Shown: piece by piece, positions 49,386 to 61,689 of the stretch
Layout: every line of letters begins with the position of its first letter
Position numbering within the stretch: the first letter of the stretch is position 1
Assembly: GCF_041146395.1 (NCBI RefSeq)
Contig: NC_090989.1
Coordinates: 238,194,843 to 238,258,842 of the forward strand
Length of the DNA stretch: 64,000 nt
From: Eulemur rufifrons
Taxonomy: Eukaryota; Chordata; Mammalia; Primates; Lemuridae
Reading direction: 5' to 3'
The notes under the pieces: model-generated
Seen by the model: only the letters and a program-made list of their open reading frames with translations
Databases searched by the model: none
What the model was told of the DNA's origin: nothing
Made by a program: the position numbers and the translations under genes

Positions 49386-52300
49386 AGACCAATGTTAAGA
49401 AGCTTATTCCTTTTGTTTTCTTCTAGCAGTTTTACAATTGCAGGTCTACTTTTTAAATCCATTTTGAGTTGATTTTTTTATAGGGTGTGAGATAAGGGTC
49501 CAATTTTATTCTTCTGCATGTGGATATCCAGTTTTTCTAGTATAATTTATTGAGAAACTATCTTTTCTCCTTATGTGTTCTTGGCACTTTTATGAAAGAT
49601 CAATTGACCACAAATGAGTGGATTTATTTCCTGGGCTCTGTGTTCTGTTCCATTGGTCTGTGTTTATGTTAGTACCACACTGTTTTGATTACTATAGCTT
49701 TCTTTGTAACATATTTTGAAATCAGGTAGTATGATAAGTCTAGTTTTGTTCTTTCTGTTCAAGATTGCTTTAGCTATTTGGGGTCTTTTTTGTTTTTTCC
49801 AGTTCTTTGAAAAATGCCATTGGAATTTTGATAGGGATTGCTTTGAATCTATAGATTGCTTTGGGTAGTGTGGACATTTTAACAGTATTAATTCTTCCAA
49901 TCTATGAACACGAGATGTCTTTCCAGTTATTTATGTCTTCTTCAATTTAATTCATTAATTTTTTATTGTTTTGAGTTATAGATCTTTCACATCCTTGGTT
50001 AACTTTATTCCTAAATAGTTTACTTTTTTTGATACTATTGTAAATGCAATTATTTTCTTAATTTCTTTTTCAGAGAGTTTGTTACTATATAGAAACACAA
50101 CTGATTTTTGTATACTGATTTTGGATCCTGAAACTTTACTGAATTTGCTTATTAGTTTTAACAGTTTTTTTCTGGAAGGAGTCTTTAGGGTTTTCTGTAT
50201 AAAAGATCATGTTATCTTCAGAGAAAATTTTACTTCTTCCTTGTCCAATTTAAATGGCTTTTATTTCTTTTTCTTTCCTAGTTGCACTGGCTAGGACTTC
50301 CAGTGGTATGTTGAATAGAAGTGGCATGAGTGAGTGTACTTACTTGTGCTCTCCTTATGTTAGAGAAAAAGCTTTCAGCTTTTTACTATTAGTATGATGT
50401 TAGCTGTGGGCTTATCATACATAGGCTTTACAATGTCAAGATACATTCCTTCTATACCCAACTGGTTGAGAGTTTTTGTTATGAAAGGATGTTGAATTTT
50501 GTCAAATGCTTTTTTTTTTTTTTTGGCATCTATTGAGGTGATCTTCTGATTTTTAATCCTTCATTCTGTTAATGTGGTATATCACATTTATTGATTGGCA
50601 TATGTTGAAATGTCCTTGTATTCCAGGGCTAAATCCCACTTGATTATGGAGTATGATTCTTTTAATGTGCTGGTGAATTCAGTTTGCTAGTATTTTGTCA
50701 AAGATTTTGCATTTATTTTCTGTGGTTTTATAAATTTGTTTGACAAGCAGAAGTTAGTTCTCATCCACATTAGCTGTCTGTAAATTTTTGCAAGTTGTGA
50801 CAATTACATAGATAACCGAAGTATAGAGGCTGTTTTGGTGACTCTTCATCCTCAGCATGTTTTCTGGACAATCACACAAGGAATGATATGGGATATTTCT
50901 TATTACTTTTTTAAGCCTGATATTAACGTGCACATCTGGAATCCCCATCTCCTTCACAGCATGTTTCTGTTTATGTGCCCAAAGGGCACACTTCTTGAAG
51001 CCTTATCCATGGATATGCTTGCGAATGTTGATGGTGTTTTCTCAGGTCACCACCTCACTGGTGGCAGAATAGTTCTTCTTGTTCTTGCCATCTTTATTTG
51101 TGGGACCAAAGTTAGAAAAGAACAGTTGGAGGAATTGTTGCATCTATATTCATCAGGGTTATTGGACTATAATTTTGTTTTCTTGTAGTGTCCTTGTCTG
51201 GCTTTGGCATCAGGGTAATCCTTGCCTTGTAAAATGCATTTTGAAGTGTTCCTTCCTCTTCAATTGTTTGGAAGAGTCTAAGAAGGATTGGCATTAATTT
51301 TTCTTTAAATGTTTGGTGCAAATCACCAGTGAATCCATTTGGTCCTGGGCTTTTCTTTGTGGAGAAGAATTTGACTACCGACTCAATCTCCTTATTTGTT
51401 GTCAATCTATTCAGATTTTGTATTTCTTCATTATTCAGTTTTGGTAGGTTGTATGTGTCTGGGAACTGATCTATTTCTTCTAGGTTATCTCATTTTTTGG
51501 CATGTAGTTGTTCATAGTATTCTCTTTTGACCATTTGCATTTCTGTGGCACTAGTTGTAATGTCTCCTCTTTCATATCTGATTTTATTTATGTGAGGCTT
51601 TTTTCTTAGTCTATCTAAAGATTTGTCACTTTTGTCTTCTCACAAAACCAACTCAGTTTCATTGATTTTTTTCTATTGTTCTTATAATCTCTATTTTACT
51701 TATTTCTGCTATGATCTGTATTATTTCATCTTCCTGCTAACTTTTGGCTTAGTTTGATCTTCTTTTTATAGTTCCATGAGATACATCATTAAGTTGTTTG
51801 AATTCTTTCTTCTTTTCTGTAGCTATTTATTGCTACAAACTTTCTTTTTAGAACAGCTTTGGCTGCATTCCATAAATTTTTGTTATGTTGTATTTTCATT
51901 TTTATTTTTCTTAAGATTCTATTTTTATTTCCCTTTTGATTTCTTCTTTGACCCATTTGGTTGGTCAGGAGTGTGTTGTTTAATTTCCACATATTTGTAA
52001 ATTTTCCAATTTTCTTCCTGTTACTGATATTTAGTTTCATACCATTGTGTTTGGAGTAGATATGCTTTCAATATTTTTAAATTTGGTAAGACTTGTTTTG
52101 TGGCCTAGCATATCTTCTCTCCTGCAGAATGTCTGTGTGTGCTTGAAAAGAATGTGTAATCTGTTGCTGTTGGATGGAGTGTTCTGTATATGTCCCTTAG
52201 GTCCATTTATTCTATAGTGTTATTCAAGTCTACCGTTTTGTTACTGATTTTCTGTCTGGATGATCTGTGTATTGTTGAAAGTGGGGTATTGAAGTCCAGT

Positions 52301-52800
52301 AATAATATTATATTGCTGTCTATTTCCCTCCTCGGATCTGTTAATATTTGTTTATAATATTTAATTGCTTCAATATTGGATGCCTATGTTATTTATAATT
52401 ATTATATCTTCTTGATAAATTGACCCTTTTATTATATTAATATAATGACTTTCTTTGTCTCTTGTAAGTTTTTGACTTAACATCTATTTTGTTTGTTATG
52501 AGTATAGATGCCCCTGCTTTTCATTTAGTTATCATTTACATGGAATATCTTTGTCCATCATGTTTTCTTCAGCCTATGTGTATCCTTAAAGCTAAAGTGA
52601 GCCTCTTGTAGGCAGCAAATCATTTGATCTTGTATTTTTAATTCATTCAGTCACTATGTATTTTGATTGGAGAATTTAATCCATTTACATGTAAAGTAAT
52701 TATTGATAAGTAAGGGCTTATTACTGCCATATTGCTAGTTGTTTTCTGACTGTTTTTTAGTCCCTTTGTTCCTTCCTTCCTCTCTTGCTATCCTTTTCTG
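49386..52800 (-). pseudogene. L1 ORF2 pseudogene of the full-length L1
   Basis: ORF2 encodes the endonuclease and reverse transcriptase that retropose L1, and Alu and mRNAs in trans. Minus-strand remnants include 'LPDFKICYKESYSNQ' (about 49700), 'KKSPGPNGFTGD' with 'FKEKLMPILLRLFQ' and 'LMPKPDKDTTRKQNYSPITL' (51405-51140), and 'NLWNAAKAVLKRKFVAINSY' (about 51870-51810). The RT sequence breaks at the RPL31 pseudogene (50730-51134). Frameshifts and stops are frequent. A T10 run followed by G10 lies at 52812-52831 in the upstream part. Confidence 0.85.
50754..51110 (-). pseudogene. RPL31 (pseudogene): RPL31 processed pseudogene
   Basis: RPL31 is a large-subunit (60S) ribosomal protein of about 125 residues near the polypeptide exit tunnel. 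On the minus strand this copy keeps 'SATSEVVT', 'ENTINIRKHIHG', 'GFKKCA', 'VKEMGIPDVHVNIRL', 'RNIPYHS' and the diagnostic C-terminus 'NLQTANVDEN' followed by a stop at 50756-50754. No introns are present. It has an in-frame TGA where the parent has Arg before the ENT block, a stop in 'HG*GF', a small deletion around the central basic region, and lost CpGs. The start codon is mutated (about 51110). A remnant of the 3' UTR with TTATAAAA follows, so the whole unit is about 50730-51134. It sits inside L1 ORF2, interrupting the reverse-transcriptase sequence. It cannot encode a working protein. Confidence 0.92.
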
Positions 52801-53102
52801 TGATTTGCTGATTTTTTTTTTGGGGGGGGGGAGTCATAGTATGCTTTGATTCCTTTCTTTTTCTTTTGTGAAACTACTACAGATTTTTCCTTTTAGTTAC
52901 CAGGGTGTTTACACAAAACATCTTATATTTATACCAGTCAATTTTAAGCTAAAAACTTAACTTCAGCTACATACAAAAACTCATGCTTTAACTTCTTCTC
53001 TTCCCACATTTTATGTTATTAATGTCACAACTTACAGCTTTTTATATTGTATATCTATTAGCAAATTATTGTACCTCTAGTTCCTTTTAATACCTTTGTC
53101 TT

Positions 53103-53405
<303 letters not shown>

Positions 53406-53559
53406 TTAACTCTATACTAGAGTTAAAAGCGATTTATGCACCACCATTATAGTATCAGATTCTTCTGAAATTTCCTATACTTTTAATTTTTCAGTGAGTA
53501 ATAGATTGTTTTCATGATGTTATTTAGCATCCTTTTATTTCCACTCGAAGAACTCCCTT

Positions 53560-54350
53560 TAAAAATTTTTATAAGGCATATCTAGTGATGATGAAATTCC
53601 TCAGAGTTTGTTTGTCTGGGAAAGTCCTTATCTCTTCTTCATTTCTGAAGGACGTATTTCCCAGGTATAATATTCCCTTATTGCAGTGTTTTTCTTTCAG
53701 CAATTTGGATATATCATCCCACTCTCTCCCTGCCTGCAAGTTTTCTGCTACAAGATCTGCAGATAGGAGTGTGTACAAGTTGTGTTTCTTTTGCTGCTTT
53801 CAAAATTCTCTCTTTGTTTTTGACTTTTGAGAATTTGATTATAATGTGTGTCAGTGAACATTTCTTCATGTTTAATATGTTTACAGTTCTTTGGGTTTCA
53901 GGATCTGGATTTATTTCCTTCTCCATATTTGGATATTTTGTTGTCATTATTACTTAAATAAGCTTTGTGACCCTTTCCCTTTTTGTCCTCCTTCTGTTAC
54001 TTCCATAATGTGTATATTGATTTTCTTGATGGTGTCCCTTAAATTCTGTAGTCATTCTTCATTCTCTTCCATTTTTTTCCTTTTTGTTCCTCTGACTGGG
54101 TGATTTCAAATGACCAGTTTTCAAGTTCACTGATTCTTTCTTCTGCTTTATCAAATCTACTGTTGAAGCTCTATAAAGAATTTTTTAGTTCAGTCATTGT
54201 ATTCTTCAACTCCAGAATTTCTACTTAGCTCTTTCTTATGATTTCTGTCTCTTTGTTGAACTTCTTATTTTCTGTATGTAGTGTTTTCCTGGTGTTATTT
54301 AGTTGTCTATCTGTGTCCTCCTCTAGCTCATGTGGATCTCCATTTATTTA
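53560..54350 (-). pseudogene. L1 ORF1 pseudogene
   Basis: ORF1 encodes the RNA-binding, trimeric chaperone of L1. The minus strand keeps 'LVAENLQAGREWDDISKLLK' (about 53750-53690), 'ILYLGNTSFRNEEEIRTFPD' and, upstream, 'IIIKFSKVKNKERILKAAK', which are RNA-binding and C-terminal domain blocks. The region towards 54350 is the coiled-coil coding part with many disruptions. Position between ORF2 and the 5' UTR is as expected. Confidence 0.8.
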
Positions 54351-54609
54351 GGGTCAGTTACTGGTGCTTCATTTTATTTCATTGGTGGTATCATATTTCT
54401 CTACTTATTCTTGATTCTTGTGACCTTGAATTGTTGTCTTTGCATTTGAGGAAGTAGGCATTTCCAGTCTTTATAACTAGCTTTTCCAGGGAAAGCCCTT
54501 CACCAGTCAGCCCATTCAGAGATTCTGGGTAAGCTAGTTGGTGAGGTCCACAAGTGGGCTTACTAATAGAGTTCTTAGGTGAGTATGTTTGGCACCCAAG
54601 CCTACAGGG

Positions 54610-54770
54610 GTCAGTCTGATGCCTGGAACCATGGAGGCAAGCCTGGAGCCTGGATCCACTGGTGTAGGCCTGGAGCTTATGTTTGCATGGATCAGCCTGG
54701 TGCTTGGGGCCATGGGGGCCAGCCTGGTGCCAGGGCTCACAGGTTTACTGCAGTAAGTCTGGTGCTCATG
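54610..54770 (-). repeat. Minisatellite-like tandem repeat in the L1 5' UTR
   Basis: About five units of 27-35 bp, each beginning CCTGGAGC, CCTGGTGC or a close variant (near 54620, 54642, 54669, 54698, 54722). In the minus frame this reads as repeated 'PG.RLAPM'-type words, but it is 5' UTR and not coding. Confidence 0.7.
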
Positions 54771-54798
54771 TTACTCTCCTTTCCCCATGTGAAGAGTA

Positions 54799-55155
54799 CA
54801 TGTATATCTCATTTTATTGTACTTCACTTTATTGTGCTTCACAGTTATTGCATTTTTTTTTCAAATGAAGGTTTGTGGCAACCCTGTATCAAGCAAGTCT
54901 GTTGGTACCATTTTTCCAACAGTATGTGCTCACTTCGTGTCTCTGTGTCAGCATTTTTAAGCAATAAAGTATTTTTACTTAAGGTATATACATTTTTTAG
55001 ACATGCTATTGCACACTTAATAGACTACACTATAATATAAATATAACTGTGTATGCACTGGGAAAACAAAATTTTTGTGTGACTCATTTTACTGTCATAT
55101 CCACTTTATTGCAGTGGTCTAAAAACAAACCTGCAATATCTCTGAGGTATGTCTG
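54799..55155. mobile_element. Tigger1 internal-deletion derivative
   Basis: The left arm ('CATGTATATCTCATTTTATT', 'GAAGGTTTGTGGCAACCCTG', 'TGCTCACTTCGTGTCTCTGT') is joined directly to the right arm ('GCAATAAAGTATTTTTACTT', 'CTATTGCACACTTAATAGAC', 'CTCTGAGGTATGTCTG'). The transposase is completely deleted. It has a TA on the left (54797-54798), the Tc1/mariner/pogo target. It interrupts the L1 5' UTR. Confidence 0.88.
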
Positions 55156-55404
55156 TGTCTTTCTCCATGCTACACTGCATGGGCTTGGGGAAAAATGATG
55201 TGGGTGATGTGAAATTGTTCCTCCTACCTTTTTAATGCATCTTTTCTCATTTCTGTGCTCTACCTAGGTGCTGTAGTCTCTCATCTGAATTCCTTAGCTC
55301 TTGTGAAGCTATTTTCATGTGTGGATAGTTGTTTAAATTGATGTTTCTGTGAGGCAACAGGTATTGGTAACTCCTATTTTGCCATCTAGATAATGTCACT
55401 CTCC
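55156..55404 (-). promoter_or_regulatory. 5' end of L1 5' UTR (relic internal promoter)
   Basis: On the minus strand the element begins GGAGAGTGACATTATCTAG followed by ATGGCAAAATAGGAG (about 55392-55370). Full-length L1s have an AAGATGGC-type YY1 site at this place, which sets the start of transcription. Here the core is degenerate. Relic only. Confidence 0.6.
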
Positions 55405-56860
55405 TGATTTTTGTAAGTTGACTTGAATATCTTTTTATATCTGACATTGTATCCTGTGACCTTGGTAACTCAGGAGTTTTTTATAGATTGAGTTTTTCTA
55501 TGTAAAATCACCTTATTATCTTTTTTTTCCCTTTTCCTTGCCTTGGTTTTCATTTTCCCTTTTTTCTTATTTCCTAAGATGGAAACTTAGATTATTGATT
55601 TGATACCTTTATTCCCTTATAACATGCATTTGACAGTATAATTTTTTCTTTAAGCACTGCTTTAGTGCATCCTGTAAATTTTTGTATGTTATATATTTAT
55701 TTTTTATTCACTTCAGTATAATTTTAAATGTTTTGTGACTTCATCTTTGACCAATGGATTATTCAGAAATGTGTTGTGTAATTTCCAAATATTGGCGGAT
55801 TTTCTGAATACCTTTTTGTTACTGGTTTCTGGTTTAGTTCCACTACAGTCAGAGAACATTCTTTGAATGTTTTAAATCCTTTAAATATTTTAAAGTTTGT
55901 TTTATGACCTATGATACAGTCTATATTTGTGAATTTTCATGTGCTCTTGAAAATGATTTTTATTCTGCTTTTATTGTAGCAAGTGATCTATAAATGACAA
56001 TTAAGTTAATCTGATTGATGGTAGTTTCAGGTTTTATGTAACCTTGCTAATTCCTGCCTAATTGTTCTAATGATTAATAGGAAAAAAAAGGTTGAAGTCT
56101 TCAAATATAATAAAGGATTATTTTTCAACTTTTATTTCTATAATTTTTTGCTTTATGTGTTGTCACAGTATTTTGTTAGACACATGGAAATTTAGTATAG
56201 CTATGCATTCTTGGTAGATCAACACTTTTACCATTATAAAATAGCTCTCTTTATACCTGGTCATTTTTTCTTCTTTGGAATTCTACTTTTTCTTATATTA
56301 ATATGACCATTCCAACTTTCTTTTGGCTAATGTTCACATATTTCTTTTTGTTAATATAGCATCTCTTTTTCTATTGCTTAACATTTAGCCTATCTATGTG
56401 TTTTTATTTAAAATTAATTTTTTTCTTTCTTTTTTTTTTTCTTTTGAAGACAGGGTCTTTCCCAGGTTAGAGTGCACTGGCATCATCATAGCTCACTGTG
56501 ATCTTCAATGCCTGAGCTCAAGTGATCCTCCTGCCTCAGCCTCCTGAGTAACTGGGACTACAGGTGTGCACCACCAATCCCAGGTAATTTTTTTCATTTT
56601 TTTTTGTGGAGACTGGGTCTCCCTGTGTTGCTCATGCTGGTCTTGAACTTCTGGCCCCAAGCAATCCTCCCACCTCAGCCTCCCAAAGTGATAGGATTAT
56701 AGGCATGAGCCACTGCACCTGAACTGAAATGGGCTTCTTGTGAATAAGAATCTTCCTAATCTTATTAGATTTTCTGATAACCTAATTATCCACCTATTGG
56801 CTGAACTTATTCATGCAACAATATCTACATTCAAAGAAGGCTGTGTATTGTAGTCTTTCA
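55405..56860 (-). mobile_element. Older L1, 5'-ward part (outer layer of nest)
   Basis: Continuation of the L1 at 46843-47127: 'TATCCTGTGACCTTGGTAAC', 'CATCTTTGACCAATGGATTA', 'GTTCCACTACAGTCAGAGAA', 'CAACTTTCTTTTGGCTAATG'. It is interrupted by an Alu at 56419-56722, resumes with 'GAAATGGGCTTCTTGTGAAT' and fades out near 56860. Confidence 0.78.
56419..56722 (-). mobile_element. Alu element, dimeric, older type
   Basis: Poly-T start then both arms in reverse ('AGCTCACTGTGATCTTCAAT', 'CTCCCAAAGTGATAGGATTA'). It splits the older L1. Confidence 0.9.
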
Positions 56861-57354
56861 GGTGGGGATATTACTTGCACACACAAACACATGTATATCT
56901 ACATATTCAGTCTCCTTTGGGTTTTGTTCCTAAAGGAAAAGTGAAAGTGGGTATTTGGATAAGCATCTAGTTATCTCTGCTTTAATATGACTTTGGTATT
57001 TGTAAAGTGTCTTTACCTGTGAAATAAGTACACAGGTAACCATTTTTTTCCCTTCTAGAATAATTAATCAATTTGTTTGATCATTTTATGTAACATTTTA
57101 AGTATCTTGTTAGTGTTGTTATTTTTCTTGTTCAAGTTATTCAGCATACATTGAATATAAAACTACATCACTTCTAGGAAAGCATAGAGAGATAATTTCG
57201 TCTTTGTTTAAACAATAAGCTTACTTTGTCAAGGGGGATTTAATATTTCAAATTTCATGGCATCTTTTGTTATCAGTAACATAAAGACTGTTTCTGTTTA
57301 AGAATGCAATTTTTCTTCAAAACAAAGTTTTGAATCGGAGCATCAGCCATCTTA

Positions 57355-57374
57355 TGTACCTCCCATGAGGTACA
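57355..57374. repeat. 8-bp inverted repeat with 4-base loop
   Basis: TGTACCTC (57355-57362), CCAT loop, GAGGTACA (57367-57374): a perfect stem. Confidence 0.8.
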
Positions 57375-57489
57375 AATCAATTTCCAGACTTCTAGAGACA
57401 AACTTTCATCCCAGACAGAGTGTCACTACCTGTGGGGAGAGCAGCCTGGCTGTTACATGACACCACTGCTGGAAGTGTTCGAGTCGCAT

Positions 57490-57510
57490 ATGCCACTTTG
57501 TTAGTGGCAT
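57490..57510. repeat. 8-bp inverted repeat with 5-base loop
   Basis: ATGCCACT (57490-57497), TTGTT loop, AGTGGCAT (57503-57510): a perfect stem. Confidence 0.8.
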
Positions 57511-58131
57511 TCCCCCTTTCCCAACCAAAACAAACAGTTTGAATACATTTTTAAAAACCTAAAGAATATGAATACATTTAATACAACATGCTGCTATCCA
57601 AATGCATGTTCACTTCAATTAAAGATATTATGTATCTTACTGTCAAATTGAATTCAACGTGGTGAAATAAAAAGCGGTAAATCTAGAAATTACATATCAG
57701 CATTTGTAATGTTTACTCCTTCTATTTAGTTACATGTTTTTAGGTTGAAGCTCCCTAAACAGAAAAGTATATTCAGAGTGAAAGCACTTAGCCGAATAAT
57801 AGAATCTATCATTATGAAAAATTTTCCAACATCATTTTCCTTATCTTTACCTTAGCTCCCATTTCTTTTTGTCATTATGCATTGATCTATACCTGAAAAT
57901 CGTTCTAGTTTTTCCCAAATTGGGAAATTAATCTGATTTAAAGTTCATTAAACTTTGAAACTATTTTTCTGTTGTCTAGTGGTTCTATTTGTACATTTTA
58001 ATTGAATGTAATTTTTAAATGTGTCTACCTAGTTTTGACAAATATATGTCATACTTTCTCTTGAAAAATTAATAGGTACCGAGAAATTACTTTTTAACAT
58101 CCATATATCTGTGTGAGTGTGTGTATTTATT

Positions 58132-58421
58132 TATTTTGAGTCAGGGTCTTGCTCTATTGCCCAGGCTAGAGTACAGTGGGGTGATCATAGCACACTACAA
58201 CCTCAAATTCCTGGGCTCAAGTGATCCTCCTCCCTCAGCCTCTTGAGTAGTTGGTACTAGAGATGTGTGCCACCAAGCACAGCTAAGTTTTTCAAATTTT
58301 TTTTGTAGAGACAGAATCTCCATATTGCCCAGGCTGGTCTTGAACTTCTGAGCTCAAGCAAACTTCTCAACTGGGTCTCCCAAAGTGCTAGGATTATAAG
58401 CATGAGCCACTTCACCTGGTC
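58132..58421 (-). mobile_element. Alu element, dimeric, older type
   Basis: Reverse Alu with both arms ('CCCAGGCTAGAGTACAGTGG', 'GGCTCAAGTGATCCTCCTCC', 'CCCAAAGTGCTAGGATTATA'). The poly-T edge has decayed to TTATTTATTTT. Confidence 0.88.
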
Positions 58422-60099
58422 CCTTTATCTATCTTAAACATAAATATAGTTCTTAAAAACAAAGAAAAATATTTGGCTAATAACAGATTTACAAATTATG
58501 TAAACCTGCTCCAAATAAGCTTGTAAATGTGAACTAAGTACAGCAATTTAGAATGATGAAAATTCACAATAAGATGACAAGAAATAAACTCAAAAGCACT
58601 CATTTCCAAGACTCACCAATTATTACCCAAATCAGTGTGTATAAACAGATCCTTTTTTCCATTCTAAATTATGCTATTTTAAATATTTCTTCATATGTAG
58701 AGAGAAAATTCACAAAATAAAGATATAGCATGCAAATCTAAATGGAGTATGCTGTTCTGAAGATGTGAAATGATTATTTAAAGGTAAGTGAGATGCTTAA
58801 AATTTCATAACCTGGAATGAGAGATAAACAAAAAGATAAGTGGTTGACAGAGGACCACTTATAGCTATGGCCTCAGCCTACTAATATTATTTTCAGTTAA
58901 TAAAATTCAGACACAGGCAGAAATTTTTAATTTAGGGCATAGAAACAAATCAAATAGCACAAAACAAATGTCATATAAAACAATTATTGAATGTCATAGC
59001 AAGTAAAAAGTTTTATGTGGCTCTGAATTGATTTTGACGTAAATAAACACAGGAGAATATACAAAAAGAAAGTCCAAGAGAAAGTGAACCGCACACAATT
59101 ATTATAAAGAAAGGCATAATTTTAAATAATTGCCATGTCATGAAGTAATTTCAATTATTTCACAAACATTTAATTAGTTTTTTCGTTGGCATAACAATAG
59201 GCCTGTGATGACTGCCTCTTACACATATTTTGTGATTGTGTTTGGATTAAATAGTAATTATGGGAGGTAAAATTCCACTGAACATGTTAAAAGTTTGTTC
59301 AGCTGAAATTAAATAAGGGTGCTGTTAAAGATTTGCTTCTGAAAAATGCCAAAACCAATAATGTCTAGACAAATCTTGAAATAAGTAACACATAATTGTC
59401 TGTAATTTTGCACATGTACAGCAGAGGGCACTAATATAATTATAGTAGTTAATTCTGATGGGAGTAATTATCTATGATGTTGGGATTCACCGGAAGTAGT
59501 AAACTGGAAAGTTTTTCTCATCTTTATCAATGAATAGTTTCCTCCTATATAAATAGGGAAATCTTTGCATGGAATTTACTTAATTTTTATAGCTAAAGGG
59601 CCATAATAATAGAAAGTTAATGTTGATTATTCCCTAAGAAATCAACAACACAATGAGTGATCTTTGAGCATCATAAACTAGCTTCCTCAGAAGGCCAATA
59701 ACACTTTATCAACCTTTCCTCCACTTCCTCTTGCTCTCACATAGCTACACTCACCTAACTACATCTTCTCCCAAAACACGTCCCAGAAATCTAAAAGTGG
59801 AAAAACTTTTGGCTATGTTAGCAGCTTTTTATGATACAGTTGAAGCATTGTCTGTAATGATCTCCACAAGGTGATGGGAACTTTGAGACAAGTGGAAAGC
59901 CCAACAATTAGCTGCTACGAAAAAATGAGAAAGTTAACCAAAACCAAAATCATACTCAAAAATGTTTTATCACAAAGCGGGAGAACAGATGGTCAAACAG
60001 TTTGTGGTCTTTATGTTCTAGGTAAAATTAATAGAATAATTGCTACCCTTATACAAAGCATAGAGTGTGTATAGTAGAGAAAATAATCACTTGCTTTAT
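58422..60099. other. AT-rich, no feature recognised
   Basis: No gene or known repeat is recognised in this stretch. Confidence 0.4.
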
Positions 60100-60415
60100 G
60101 AATTTAAGTGCTAGGTGCATGGTAACATAGATATGATTGTGGCAAAGGCCCTGCTTTCCACACCTGAAATTCTAGTGGCCGGGAACAAACATGCTGACTT
60201 ATAAATGAAACCAACTGTGGTAAATCCTGAGGGAACAGAGAAATGAATATGAGTCTGGGAACCTCTGGGAACCAGAAAGAACCTGTAGAGACAATGACAT
60301 TTAAATTGGGCTTTAAAGGATGGGTAGGCATTTTATTAGCTAAAGAAGTGTTGAAAATCTTCCAGGAAGATAGAAAGTGCTCATGCCAAAACGTGAAGGC
60401 ATGAAAGGCTAATCA
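60100..60415 (-). mobile_element. L2 LINE fragment
   Basis: Antisense L2: 'GCAAAGGCCCTGCTTTCCAC', 'GACATTTAAATTGGGCTTTA', 'AAGGATGGGTAGGCATTTTA' and 'CCAAAACGTGAAGGCATGAA' are in L2 order. Confidence 0.6.
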
Positions 60416-61689
60416 CAGAATAAATACATCTCTAGCCTTCAAGGAAACATCCAACTGGAAGACACAATTCTATATTAGGAAGAAAGTGATTTTATTATGC
60501 TATTAAAGTAATTCACAGTAGATGCTTAAGAAATTTAAGAGAGGAGTTAGCTTTGAATTTTAACAGAAGACTTTGTTATTCCCAGAGTCTTCAATTGTGT
60601 GTAGATATATGGGAATAGGGAGAGGTTATCTGTTTCAATGCTTGATTTTTACTACTGCATTTTCCTATTTCAAGAAGCTACAAGAATCAGGAATTTGGCA
60701 GCTTGTTTCTGAAAGGTTGTTGCTGTTGATTCTAGAAATTTCTTATTCCCAGCACTTAGTTGGTGTTGTGGTACATTGGCTCTGGGAAACATTTTATTTT
60801 ATAACCAGAAATTGTAGAGACAATATATATATTTTTTGTTTGTTTTTTCTTTTGGTTACTGCATTAGTGTCAAAAAATTAGTTATGGTCAGAGCATATTG
60901 ACACAAGCAAGTGTTCTCAGAGGGTGCAAATGAGGATTATTTTGAGATCAAGACTTAATACAGAGCCAATTACCCATATCATTATGGCCCATGCACTTTG
61001 AGAGGCTTATGAAAATATTTGAAACCTGAAAAATAATTTATTGGCTGCAAACTACTAAAAGGAAATGGCAAAATATAAATTAATATATGTCTAATTAGGT
61101 GTACAAAAATAAGTCTAACCACTCAGCTTCACCTTAACTCAAGCCTTTTCTAGCTATATAAAACATTTTAATGTGGGATATGGATGCATTTTATATGTTT
61201 GATGGGATTTTGAATAAGGCCTCTAAAAATAAAATGCTCAGGGTCTTCAAGCTCCTCAAATATCTCTGCTTGCTCTGTTAATTGTCCTCATAATTTTATA
61301 TTTGTACACTGTCCCGGAAATCCTTAATTATAAAAATCTACCACATTTGTTTCTAGAGAGACAGCAGGTGGGTGGAGTCAGAAGAACCACAGGCCTCAAC
61401 ACCTGATCTTGTTCCCATTCCATTTTGTTACTGGGGGCTGGTTAACAGCAACCCAATTCCCCACGTGACAGCTTAGCCCAGGAATCATGTCTGTTCCCTT
61501 ATTCTTCTGGCTCTGTGAGGTCAAAGAACTAAAATATATTAGGGAATCATATTTAAGTTTGTAGGTAAATTTAAAGTTATTAGATAGGAGATACATATTA
61601 GTAATTTTTGAGATTGGCTCACAAAAGTCTCACATATACGTAATATACCTGATTTATTTTAACCACAACTTTCCCATTGTTTAAAATAT
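60416..61689. other. No feature recognised
   Basis: No gene supported. The 102-codon frame at 60573-60881 lacks any recognisable domain. Confidence 0.4.

Larger units (their letters stand above)
56861..58131. other. Single-copy stretch with two short stem-loops
   Basis: No gene recognised. Two compact inverted repeats lie at 57355-57374 and 57490-57510 in a locally GC-richer patch (about 57330-57530). Confidence 0.4.

Noticed and set aside
51112..51405. 97-codon frame with clear reverse-transcriptase words
   Set aside because: As a gene: it is a decayed slice of the L1 ORF2 that stops at the RPL31 insertion. It is annotated as part of the L1 pseudogene.
54579..55040. 153-codon frame with repeated PGAW-H-G words that looks like a repeat protein
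   Set aside because: It is the minisatellite of the L1 5' UTR read on the wrong strand, running into the Tigger1 derivative.
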